Of a stretch of DNA of 64,000 nt, positions 36,596 through 47,185 are shown in pieces. The notes under the pieces are model-generated. The model was given only the letters and a program-made list of their open reading frames with translations. It was not told the DNA's origin and ran no database searches. A program made the translations under genes and the position numbers. The first letter of the stretch is position 1, and each line of letters begins with the position of its first letter. The stretch is taken from assembly GCF_000204055.1 (NCBI RefSeq), contig NW_006768817.1, positions 554,365 to 618,364 on the forward strand, given 5' to 3'. Source of the stretch: Melampsora larici-populina 98AG31. Taxonomy: Eukaryota; Basidiomycota; Pucciniomycetes; Pucciniales; Melampsoraceae.

Positions 36596-37328
36596 TGTTG
36601 GGCTAACTCTTCACTAAGAAAAGTAAAGAGTAGTCAACGATGAAGCCTTCACTTGTTACACCCAAGTGAAGACTACAGTTAGTTGACCTCTAATGAGAGG
36701 ATTTGTGGCCAGTGGGATGGCTAAGTATTCCTTCTAAGGATCCTACTCTGAGCTTGGGTTGATCTTACAACTACCAAGCCTGCAGTACTTTAGACTCTGA
36801 AGAATCAGAGGTGCCGCTGGGTACTTTAGACTCTCTAATGAGGTGCCCTTTGTAAATTCCAAGCTTGTTCTGTTAGCTATTGGTCCCACAAGCTCAGAAC
36901 ACTACTTGAGGTTTTACAATGACCTGAACAAAGACAGAAAAGAACTATGACAATCAAAGTACAACAATATCACTGTACTCAATATTCTTGGTGAAGAATC
37001 AAGTAAGTTGTGATGATGAGTTGTGTAATGATATGAAGTTCTTCTTCTTCCAGAGTGGGAAGAAGAGGGGTTTATATATTCCAGACCTAGGCGTCAACTT
37101 GTGGTTGGCACTTAGGTTTGCTTTTCTTTTGAGTTAGGTTTGGGTTAGGTTTTACTATGAGGTTAAAAGTCTTGTTACTTAAGTGACTCTTGAAACTGAG
37201 CCATGAGTTGTAATTCTTATGGTTTTAAACAAGTTTCATATATTTACATATTATTTACATATGTATTACATGTGTTTACATGTGTGTTTGTTAGTCCGTG
37301 GTCCTGTACACAGGGCTCAGGGCTGACA
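36596..37328 (-). mobile_element. Long terminal repeat of a Ty3/gypsy chromovirus
   Basis: Read on the minus strand, the segment begins TGTCAGCCCTGAGCCC and ends TTAGCCCAACA (TG..CA borders, 733 bp). Immediately upstream on that strand lies a purine-rich tract (GGTGGTGGGGAA), the expected polypurine primer. Before that lies the chromodomain end of pol. So this is the 3' LTR. No matching 5' LTR was seen in the window. Confidence 0.75.
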
Positions 37329-37356
37329 TTCCCCACCACCAGAGAAGGTTATCCTT

Positions 37357-37690
37357 CTACTGAATTGCTGTATCTCTCTTAGCTGCTCTAAAAGCTCTAA
37401 GAGTTACTTTTGAGTTAGGTACTTTATCCCCTGGGAGCCATTCGTCTCCATCCGCTCCTTTACCTTTATATCTCACCAGGTATAAGATGGTGTCCTTACC
37501 ATCCTTGTCTTTGACCCTTTTATCTTTAAGTATCTTTAGAAATTTTTTCTCTCCTTCTGGCTCATATGGATCCATCTCATATAGAGTGTACTTGTACTCA
37601 GTGTGTCCCCTTTTCCTTGCCCATCGTTTGAGGAAAAGAGTAAGCAATCCCTTATATTCTCAATATCTTGATTTTCTTTTTCTTTTATAT
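37357..37690 (-). pseudogene. 3' end of gypsy integrase with chromodomain
   Basis: A minus-strand frame of about 95 residues ends just before the polypurine tract and LTR. Its second half reads KILKDKRVKDKDGKDTILYL, VRYKGKGADGDEWLP and LRAFRA, the pattern of a chromodomain (aromatic and WLP positions) found at the C-terminus of chromovirus integrases, where it guides insertion to modified histones. Upstream the frame is lost at about 37650 and no reverse transcriptase or RNase H follows, so the element is badly 5'-truncated. Confidence 0.75.
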
Positions 37691-37949
37691 AATATTTGTG
37701 CTTTTTATATTCTTTCATATTATAACCAATTTAACCAGCAAATGTTTGGATTTTTTCACCTGTTTCCATATTGACACTAGATCAGCTTGCTAAATCCTAT
37801 TGTGACAATACTTTTCCTATATATTATCTTTGCATGAAGACCTCTATAGGTCAGATAATCCATGTTATTTTTGCTTTACTTTCTTTTACTTTCTTTCTAA
37901 CCAAGTTAGTTTCTATTTTTATTATTTGATGTTTTCATGTATAGGTTAC

Positions 37950-38335
37950 TGTCTCAGGTAGTGTGAATTGGTGTGTAGAAAGCTCACCTCTAGTATTCAT
38001 CACAAGTTATCAGGTTAGAGCCGTTGTGAGAACTATTGGTAAGTTTTGAGGTGATGGGTGTCGCCGAGTTTTAACCAGAGTTTAATCTTTGGTCCAAAAC
38101 TCGGTTTTTTTCAATGTCACAGGCCTAAACCTTGTTTTGGCTCCTGCAATATGCTTGTATCCCATGGTACTCATGGTCAAAAAGTAGTTTTCTTTAGTTT
38201 TTGCCAGTTTTGGACTAAATATTGATGCAACACAAAATAAAAAAAGGTTACCGTTAGTTCTCACAACGGCTGTAGTGTCTCAGGTAGTGTGGCTTGAGGT
38301 GTCAAAAGCTCACTTCTAGTATCTGTTGTGGGACA
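37950..38335. repeat. Direct repeat flanking a MITE
   Basis: A segment of about 60 bp (gtctcaggtagtgtg..., then aaagctcac and tctagtat) occurs at 37950-38005 and again at 38277-38335, one copy on each side of the MITE at 38016-38274. It is much longer than a target duplication, so it reflects a separate tandem duplication into which, or together with which, the MITE inserted. Confidence 0.65.
38016..38274. mobile_element. 259-bp MITE, TA target
   Basis: The left end TAGAGCCGTTGTGAGAACTA and the right end (reverse complement TACAGCCGTTGTGAGAACTA) form inverted repeats of about 27 bp with three mismatches. TA stands at both borders. No coding capacity. Its termini differ from those of the 36200 and 39676 elements, so it is another family. 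Confidence 0.75.
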
Positions 38336-38436
38336 TCAGATCTCTACAGATTTTGTCACTTTTCATGAATAATTTGTAATATTTGTTTTACCACTCATTT
38401 GACTCCAAATACAGTACATGAAGGGCCATTCACAGA

Positions 38437-39053
38437 GGCAAAAATAGATGCTCACATTGGGGTGAGCATTGAAATTTTCTTGTTTTTTTAGCATTTGTTC
38501 AATTGTACTTCCAAATTCTTTCCCTTTTCTCCCGGTTTTCTTCCTGCTTGTCAGCTGACTACATGATCAACAGGAACCCAGGAGATGAACTAGGCCTTCC
38601 TCAGGCTTCATTCCATAGCAAAGAAGCCTGATTGAGGGCTGGCCCATCTGGTCACTTCATCTCAGCCCCTCAGCTGATCCTCAGTGACTTGCCTTGGAGC
38701 CTGCTCATGATCATGCATCTTGGACAAGGTTCTGAGATGTTTTAAGTATGCAGTGACTCATGAGCTGATTCTGAGTACTCATCTGAGAGACTGAGCTCAA
38801 AGAATGCTCATCCAAGATGGAGATGAGCGTTCTCCAGCAATGTACAGCAATATTTGAGCAAAACAGCCTGATCACCTGAGCACTACCAAAATTGTAAATT
38901 GAAAGAATTTGAAAGAACAATAATCTTTTTTGGAGAATTCAGGAAAGTTTACAATCCTCACCTGTATACAAGCATCAATTTTATTGGACAAACGTTCAAA
39001 ACAAACAACAAAATTTCAATGCTCAACCCAATGTGAGCATCCATTTTTGCCCC
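38437..39053. mobile_element. About 0.6-kb foldback element, arms about 70 bp
   Basis: The left arm begins GGCAAAAATAGATGCTCACA and the right arm, read on minus, begins GGCAAAAATGGATGCTCACA. They stay alignable for about 70 bp with around 15 percent differences. The centre has further weak symmetry (tgctcatgatcatgcatc / atgctcatccaagatg). No clear target duplication. A minus-strand frame in the right half is the arm sequence read through and is not a gene. Confidence 0.55.
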
Positions 39054-39675
39054 GGTGACATCAGCCAAAGGTTGTGCTGCCCTCTTGTCTTGGACCCTTT
39101 GGGTTTCTAACACAACTGAACCTGACACATCATGAGTAGGGAAGAAAGTGATGACCAAACACAGCAAGTCTAGTTTAGAAAAAAGGTTTGCATTTCTAGC
39201 AACACAAAGACCAAGGTGACAAAGCAAAACAACCTTCACTTGTTGTTGTATGGTGCTGCTTGCAAGTTCCTACCACCTGCCTTGAAACCTCACTGGAAGC
39301 AGGCAATGAAGAGACTTGAAGAGCTGGTCCCTCTCATGGTCTTAAACCCAAATTTTGTACAAAAAGACCAGATCAAATTTCAGAAGAACTAATCAACCTT
39401 GTACTCCTCAAATTCAAACGTAAATTGTTGATCTAACCCTCCCTCACAATACAAATGGGATTTGGGGAGTGGGTCAGGTGGGTGGTATCACTTATTTAAA
39501 GAATTATTTGAAGTCTACTTACAAGTCTGGTATAATCTGTGATAGTTTGAAGAGACACTGAAACATGTGAAAGACATAAAGTACACAACAGAATGACCTA
39601 ACCAACCTCTTTGAAAGATTTCCAGACTTATTGAACCTTCTTACTCTTGTACAGGAGCTCAAATGAATGTTGAAT

Positions 39676-39846
39676 TATGGGATACAAAGTTAAATCTGGG
39701 AGTTTTCTCCCTGTTTCCCAGTTTTTGTGTTTGGCTGTGTTTGGAACGTTCCCATGTTCTCCCAGTTTGCCAGTTCCCCAAAATACAGCCAGAAACAAAA
39801 ACTGGGAAACTGGGAAAAACTCCCAGATTTAACTTTGTATCCCATA
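39676..39846. mobile_element. 171-bp MITE with about 50-bp inverted ends, TA target
   Basis: Arms begin TATGGGATACAAAGTTAAAT and are identical for 31 bp, then near-identical for about 20 more, so most of the element is hairpin. The border is TA on both sides. It shares GGGATACAAAGT with the 36200-36403 element at the same terminal position. Confidence 0.85.
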
Positions 39847-39894
39847 AATGATGGCTCTGAAATACAATATCCTTGTTTGCTCTCATCTTTTTTG

Positions 39895-40250
39895 TCACCA
39901 GCCTAATGATATTGCTATCCCAGATACTAGTGCATACATTGAGAAGTTTGAAAGGATGGCTAGAGAGAAGGCTGCTTGCACATGAGAGCTGATTTTTGGC
40001 AATGTGAAAACATGGTCTAAGAGAGGAGTGAGTCCAGAATCCACACCGGTGTCCTTTAGTACCCTCATTGATCAAGGCCAAATTGACAAGCCTGTGCATA
40101 TATACCCATGTTCTGATGCATCTCTTTGGTTGCCCTATACAATCAGCGGCCACCCAATCCTGGACGTGAAAAATGGGACACCCCTCATTGTCCAGGGTAT
40201 CCCAGTGCAAAGTAACTGGTCTGCAGTGGTTTCCTCAATTGCCTGACATC
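39895..40250 (+). pseudogene. Unidentified decayed coding fragment
   Basis: A plus-strand frame broken by a stop near 39985 continues as IFGNVKTWSKRGVSPESTPV, FSTLIDQGQIDKPVHIYPCS, LWLPYTISGHPILDV and IVQGIPVQSNW. The composition is protein-like (balanced residues, few low-complexity runs) and differs from the random frames around it. No start, no splice partner and no family recognised; a transposon-borne gene is the likeliest origin. Confidence 0.4.
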
Positions 40251-40259
40251 ATTGAGGTG

Positions 40260-42087
40260 CCATCATCTGCAAGACAATCTTGAAACAGCAAATTTCACCA
40301 TCACATAACTAGAGGACAAGCTCAAGGAGGGGGAGATCGTTTAGGTGGTTACCAAGGTCAAGGTTGACAACAATGAGTGGGACTGTGGACCTCCCCTATT
40401 TTTTTTGCCAACATCCCTTTCTCCCCCCTCATTTACTAGAGTTAAAGCCTGTCTCCCTCTTTCCTTGATGATCCTCTTTGCCTAGTTTTCAAATGTGCTC
40501 TCATTTTATCAAGTCCCTAACATTTTGGAGTTCCACATGACAATCTTCTTAGTAATTGTTTTTCACATAGAAGTTGAATGCCCCTCCCCCTTATTATGTC
40601 CTGTGTACCTATTTTATATCCTCTCTGGTCTGGTCAAGTTACTGTCTTTACTGTTTGAAATGAAATAATGCTGTGTCACTGGCTTGTCCTCACAAAGATA
40701 AAAAGTTTCAAATGGGGCCAAGACACAATGATTGGCTACCATACCTCAGGTCAACAGAGCACTAATACCAGCTGTCTTGTTGACTCCACTTCAAATGCCC
40801 CTTCTATCTAATGGCACCATAGGAGCAAGATGGCCAAAGAGTGTTTAATTCTTGATGAATATTGCCTCATGGGACAGAAATGTCTCATGACAGATATGAT
40901 TTTGTCATGTATGAGTTCAATCATGGGTCAGACCTTGGATCCCTGTAGATCAAAGTGGATGACCTTCCCTTTTTCACCCCACCCAATCATAGATCAGCAT
41001 AAGAAGTTACAGTCAAGATAATGAAGAAGAGTTAGATGCTAGCAGAATTTCTGGCTTGTCTACCATAGACTTGTTTCAAGTAAAGTTTCTGTTTTTTTTG
41101 CTCTAGGCTGTTGTGCATGAGCGGCCCATTTTCCAGAGTCCACTCCTTTTTGGACATATGATACAATACATATCAGGAGGTGTACATTTGCAATGGGCTT
41201 TGTTCCCACAGCAGCCTGTCACCGTAGAAAGTGTAATCAACCCTGAGAACATGTCTTAAGCCACCATCACAAAGTCTTTCCGGGAAAAAAGAAGTTAAGC
41301 ACATGCTCAGCCGCTTGTGATGTAGCACTGACCTGTTGTTCTGGAAAACTATATTTGTGTGAACAAGGTTCCACTTTGTGTCACAGTCATGTACTCAGGA
41401 TTCTGGTATTCTGGACTGCTGGGGCATTCAGACTCCCAGAGCACCAGAATGCCAGATACCATTGTAATTTTTCTTTCTGACATTCTGGGAAAAATCCTCT
41501 GGAAATTTTCAGAACCATATTTGTATACCATAATTGTATAGGTTACATCCTACATCTGATGATCCCTTTTCACCAGAATTGATTTTCTTCCATTAAAATA
41601 AATGTTGGTCAACTCTTTTTGGCTTGTGAGGGGTTTCACATTATATGATGAGGCTTGTGTTATATCCCACATCTATTGGGGTATGTTTTCAGTAGCTGCA
41701 TAATCAGATCCTCCACCAGCATTATAGCAACAATATTGGGTTTGTGTAGAAGTTGGAAAAGGTTTGAATAAACTTTGGAATGCAAAGGGATGCAGAATGA
41801 GAATCAGACTGAGAGTTATGACCATTGAGCAATAGTTGAATGAAAAATGGTCCATCTACATATAGGATCTCTTCAGTTCAAAACATTTCTTCTGTGCCTG
41901 TGCTGCTTTATGCTGGTTGTGAGGGAGTCTAAAAGCGTCCTGGCGTATCTCACGTGTAGGTAAATGGGGCTGCGTGACTCGTGAGGTTGCCCAAATGGGC
42001 GATTTTTAGGTACGACAGGGTACGACAGCTCGTACACTCCTATGTATTTGGCCCAATTCTATTGCCCACTGGAATGTGGCTCTGGCT
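40260..42087. other. Gap without recognised genes, left flank of the hAT element
   Basis: AT-rich DNA with short frames only. A partly palindromic block at 41397-41500 (attctggtattctgg ... ccagaatgccagatacc) may be a further small foldback element. 41900-42087 is moderately GC-rich and continues past the hAT element at 46294, as expected of an interrupted host sequence. Confidence 0.4.
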
Positions 42088-42186
42088 CCGCAACCCAGGG
42101 ATGCAGGTGTGAGCATGAGCATACCGAGCTCACACTCACTCTGTAATGTATTTAGCCCCGTGGCGGAGTACATACTCTCGATCGGG

Positions 42187-42228
42187 ACATACATGTGAGT
42201 ACTACAAAAGCTGTACTCACATGTATGT
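42187..42228. repeat. Perfect 16-bp hairpin inside the hAT 5' region
   Basis: ACATACATGTGAGTAC at 42187-42202 pairs exactly with 42213-42228 around a 10-base loop. It contains the GAGTAC motif repeated elsewhere in both subterminal regions of the element. Confidence 0.85.
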
Positions 42229-42597
42229 GTCAGACGAAGCCCTCGTACTCATTTCCACCTCCACCTTCCCGCCCCATCACTCATGCTCTAATCAACCCTC
42301 GCGCCCGTTGTTCAAACAAGCGGCACCGCCTCACGAACATCAATATCCGATATTCTCCTTCAAATCAAGATTCCCACTTCCGATTGATCATTAATTCGAA
42401 AGGTTTTATTAACCTCCCTCCACCATTTCTTCCAATCTCGTTCAGCCCTTCAGCCTCAAGTTCCAATCACAATCATCTCGAATTGATCTATTTGTTTTAT
42501 CAAGCCCAAAGTAACCAACAAATTGGATTACCTGCCGCCTTGGATCTAGTTTTACGATATCTCGATCGATATCGTAGTCATGGCTCAACAATCATCA

Positions 42598-42623
42598 GGT
42601 AGCCACATTGTCATGTGGCTACC
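42598..42623. repeat. Perfect 11-bp hairpin with 4-base loop
   Basis: GGTAGCCACAT at 42598-42608 pairs with ATGTGGCTACC at 42613-42623. It lies about 210 bp upstream of the transposase ATG, within the probable leader or promoter. Confidence 0.8.
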
Positions 42624-42833
42624 AGCGCTGGCGTGGGTCAATTGCGAGATGAAGGGAATTCGTGACCTGGAGTGGACTTCTGACCCTCGGTGAGACTATA
42701 CTTCACGCTCCAATCTTCACCGTCCTCCCAGTCACCAACTTGCTTGCTAATCCTCTCGTTCTATACCTCGATATCTTTTCTTTCGATTTCCTTTTGATTT
42801 CCTCTCAGTCCGTTAGCTTATCTCTTAACCAAC

Positions 42834-45659
42834 ATGCCTAAAGTTACTCCTAAATCGACTCCTACCCAATCACCTTACGCTCGTTGGTTTGGTGCGCCTG
42901 TGTCAACTCCTTGTGTCAACTCTTCGTCTACGAGCCGTGTGACCACGACAAGCCGCCCATCCAATGGCTCGGTTGTGCTTTCGCAGAGCAGTGCTCACCG
43001 TGTGGCGATTCCAGACGAGGAAGACGGCGACGACCATCTCTCGAGCGCCGGGAAAACCCGCTCTGATGTTTACCTGTATTACGATGTAAGTCCTCTCGTA
43101 TTTGTTTATCCAATATCATGAGTCCCAAACTGACTCATTGTATTTGACTTCCAACGTTTTCAGGATCCCAAGGCATCGCCTGACGTGGCCAACGGCGACG
43201 ATTCAAAATGGTATTCGTGCCTCCACTGCCCGTACGTATCATTCCTTTTGTTATTGACAAGTCGAACGCAGCTGACCTTGTTCTTGAACAGGATGGATGT
43301 TCAGATCACCGGCCGTCCCAATTTGGGCCTCCACAAACATCGGCGCAAGTGCCCAGGTTTGCCGGACGCCTGGATGAATCGGCAGCCGGGAAGTATTCCT
43401 CCTAACGAGGACCCAGTGCTTGCAGCCGAAAGGCACAAGCAGCTTAGGACGTTATTAGTTGGTGCGGTCGTCAGCAAGAACCTCCCTTTCTCGATTTTTG
43501 AAGGCGACTTGATGCAGGCGGCGTTGCGCGCTATATGCCCTGGATTCCGATTTCCTGGTCAAATGACCATCAAGCACCGTGTCCGGGTAGTGTTCGCTCG
43601 TCGACGAGCGCGCACGACTTCCCTTTCTGCCTCAAAGGGAGTTGGTGTGCGCTTGTCGACTAGCAAAGCCTACACAGACACGGTGAAGGCCGACTCCGAC
43701 GCGCTCTTCTTGGATCTCGAGAGAAAGCTGATTGCCGAGATAGCCCGGGTACCGGGGTCAATCTCGACGGCGACTGACTGCTGGACTTCGGCGGATTTTG
43801 CTCACACCTACATAGCGATTAATGGGTTTTTTTTTAACTCTCAAGGTTTATTCTGTCGCCGTCTACTGGCTTTCAAGGTACGTTTTTTTTCCTGATTCAT
43901 TGTATATGAGACTAACATATGTATTTCCTTTTGACAGACGCTTTCTGGCAATCACACCGGCGAAAACTTGGCAGGTGTGTATTGGGAGGCACTGGAACAC
44001 GTAGGAGCCTTACGAAATCACTTCTCAGTGACCGGAGACAACGCCTCGTCGAACCGGTCCATGGTACGGCTTCTTGGAGAACGATACAAACATCTAGGTA
44101 TTCATTGGCCATTTGAATCACGGTTCCATGGCTGCATGTGCCACGTGATCAACCTGGTGGCCAAAGATTTCCTCGAGGGCATGGGAGAATTAACGGACGC
44201 TGATATAGCCGCTTTTGAGACTTCGGGTTTGGCCGAATCGCGAGAGACCTTCGAGCCTGACGAGTTACCGATGACGAATGATGACCCTCAGGTTTCAACT
44301 CAGGGATCCCTTTTGGCTCTTGATCAAGCCTCTATGGACGCGCACGGGCCGACCCAGGACGATTTTGATAATCTCGATATTGATTTCCCTCAGGAGCCTT
44401 TAACGCAGACTTTTACTGAAACCGAGCCCGGCGCAACGGCGTCTCACCCCAAAAAGAAGACGACAGTGGTCAGCCGTATCAGAGCCTTGGATACTCACAT
44501 ACGCAAAAGTCCTCTAGAGCTCGAATGCTATATTATGATTCGAGACAGTGTCCAAGACCCCAAGCTCCTTCCTCTTAGCTGTCCTACAACCCGATGGAAC
44601 TATTTTTATTACGTTGTAAGTATACAATTCTCGATTTCAATCCCTAAGTATTTAATTCTCGTTTTCTTCAAATCGTTGAAACAAGTGTGATACTTGTGAT
44701 ACTAACGATTTGGTTACTTTTTGGAATCATAGGTCCAACGTACTCTAGCGCTCAAGAAGTCAATCCAACTCTACACTACATCGGATCCCAAACGCGCCAA
44801 ATATGCCATTTCTCAATCTGACTGGGGCTTGATCGAGTACATGCGGCCTATACTCGAAATGTTTGAGTCCGCGACTCAACTTTTTCAATCAAACGAACCT
44901 ACCAAGCAATGGGTCCTGCCAACTACGTGGGCATTACAGAAGGTTCTCAGGAAACACCAGAATGTCCCGGGCGCTTGGGGTCGCGCTTGCAAACGCGCCG
45001 AAGATAAGCTGGTGAAGTACATGGATCGCGAAGAATCCAATGTACAGACCTTGGTTGCAACTTTACTCGACCCGTATAATCGAGACACGGTTTTTCGTGG
45101 TCAAGAAGATGTGGAAGCGCAAGCCAAGAAGTGCCTTCGCGAAGAATACGATCTGTGGAAGCCCATCCCGACCGAAAACCCGCGTGACAAAGCTCCCCCT
45201 CCCGTTGCTGACCGCCGCCCGGTGGCGACCAAACTCCAGGCAATCTACTCGTTGTTGGGCAGCCACTCCCATACCCCAATCAACGATGTCAGCCACAAAA
45301 CCGACGAAGTGTACCGATACTGTTCCGGAAAGGAACCCCTTCTACCAGGCGAGACGGTTGGACAATACTGGACGGTAAGCCAACTTTTTTTTTCATGTTG
45401 GGCCACATTTGACCTTATCTGACCTTGCTGTATATTTCAGCGGATGGCCAAACCAGGCGCGCTGCCAACTTTATCAGAAATCGCACTCCAACACCTCACC
45501 ATCCCAGCTTCAGGTGCCTCGGTCGAGCGAGTGTTTTTTATATCGGGAAACATAGCAGTCCCGTCCAGAGGGCGTCTAAACACTGACGTCATATGTCACC
45601 TTGTCCTGATCAGGCACTGGCTCACCAATGATGACGCTTCGATGGACTTAGAAGACTAA
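42834..45659 (+). CDS. hAT-family transposase
   Basis: Six exons, 42834-43085, 43164-43231, 43292-43877, 43938-44615, 44733-45374 and 45441-45659 (2445 nt, 814 residues), all in phase. Function: cut-and-paste movement of the surrounding element. Seen: a Ser/Thr-rich N-terminus; a BED zinc finger (KWYSCLHCP ... LGLHKHRRKC; Cys103, Cys106, His121/His123, Cys127) for DNA binding; the first catalytic Asp269 in TATDCWTS; the second, Asp336, in VTGDNASSN; the conserved CMCHVINL block; an acidic linker (about 385-445) with a KKKK-like nuclear signal (HPKKKT); and the C-terminal hAT dimerisation domain (about 746-800, LTIPASGASVERVFFISGN). I did not pin down the catalytic Glu. Codon use is more GC-rich than in the host genes nearby, as expected of a mobile gene. 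No stop or frameshift seen. Confidence 0.93.
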
Positions 45660-46293
45660 GGGTGTTTCATTTCATGTCCTTTCAAATCGATGGTAAAATC
45701 TCACGTGATTTTGCCAGGCATTTAAATCCAATATGGCTCTTTTATTTCTTTAGTTCAACTGCCTTTATCTAAATAAATACAGATGTTTTCCGAGATACAA
45801 TTTTGAATTTTATACATGTCATGTTGTTCTTTCTTTCTAAAAACTTGTCTTTAGAAAAAATGGAATCAGTCACTTCTCATGATTGAGAAAATTTGAAATT
45901 ATTACTTAGTGTTTGATGTGTCCTACAACCACATTTGTGGGTCAGATGAGTAAAAATGAGCCTAATCTCGACCTCTTCTTTGGGGCCGAAAATGCCGCCA
46001 AAGGCAGAGTACTCGTATGAGTTGTGAGTACTTGCCCACTGAAGAAATGTGAGTCTACTCACTCTGAGCAGAAACCCACGTGAGTCTCGCATTTTGGTGA
46101 GTCGGGTATTTTCCCTAGGACTCGGAGGAGGGACCATAGTGAGTCCAGTACTCAAGGCCACCTAAAGATCCGTGACAGCTAGAGTATTGTACTCTAACTG
46201 TCACTGGCTCGGACGGTACTCAAAATGAGTTCCTCGGACCCCGGGTCAGGATTGTGAGCGTGAGTTGCTCACACCTGCATCCCTGCCGCAACC

Positions 46294-47185
46294 CTTTGAT
46301 TCGAATGCTCTCTTCATTGATTCATACCAGGCTTGCCGCTTCAATAGAAAATGTCAGATGGATTGAAGGAAGTTGAAAGCTATTTTGTATCATTCAGCAA
46401 GGTTCAATAAACTTCATATTGTTAATGATCTGAGAACTTGATCATCCGATTGCAAAGCCATGTCCAACTTATCTATCTAGATTCTAGATGCAATACGAGA
46501 AAATGATTATCTATCTAGATTCTAGATTGATTTGGAAGTCATCATCTGTTACACACGATAGAGGTTCTCTTATTACTTACATGATTACACACATGAGATC
46601 ATGAGGCTGAGTAAGAATATCTGAATGATGAGTAAAATAAGATGGCAAGTTGTTGAAACGTGATCATAAAGTCAGTTCAAAAGGAAGAGAATAGAATTTG
46701 AATAAGAATGAACTGGTTTGTTTGGTTATTTTTAGTATGAACGAATGTAAACGATCGAATTTAAGTTTGTTGAACTAGTAGACTTTTTTTTGACAATTGA
46801 AGGATGGTAAGTTTTTATTACGCAAGTTCTAAGATTCTATTGAAATGCATTAGAGTTAAATCAAATTCAAATCGAGGTTGATGGTATGTATGTAATAGTC
46901 TACAAATTGTCTTTTGATTGAGATGAGTCATGGACCGATTGTAGTTTGATCGTTCCAGAGTTCTTAAAACCAATTAGCTAGAGTTCCTTATCATTCTCCG
47001 TTAAAAAACCAGACTGCTATATCTCATTTACTATTAAAGATTGATTTCAGTTGAAGTTAAAAAGGTAAAGGTACAAAGAGTAGAAGAAGGCTGAGTTAGA
47101 ATTGATCGATTTGATTATTAATATTCTTGGTGATTTTTGTTTGATTAGTTGATTGGATTGGATTGGATTGATTACATAATCCAAG
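46294..47185. other. Right flank of the hAT element and upstream region of the next gene
   Basis: AT-rich. A 19-bp direct repeat (atctatctagattctagat) occurs at about 46473 and 46510. No gene recognised. The last about 100 bp before 47186 contain gattg repeats. Confidence 0.5.

Larger units (their letters stand above)
42096..46285 (+). mobile_element. Complete hAT DNA transposon (4190 bp)
   Basis: The left end CAGGGATGCAGGTGTGAGCA and the right end TGCTCACACCTGCATCCCTG are perfect 20-bp inverted repeats with the CAGGG start usual for hAT elements. They are flanked by an identical 8-bp duplication, CCGCAACC, at 42088-42095 and 46286-46293. Inside is one spliced transposase gene (42834-45659) that keeps all of its domains. 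Subterminal regions carry many GTGAGT and GAGTAC/GTACTC motifs in both directions, likely transposase-binding sites. An exact target duplication and an open transposase argue for recent movement. Confidence 0.95.
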
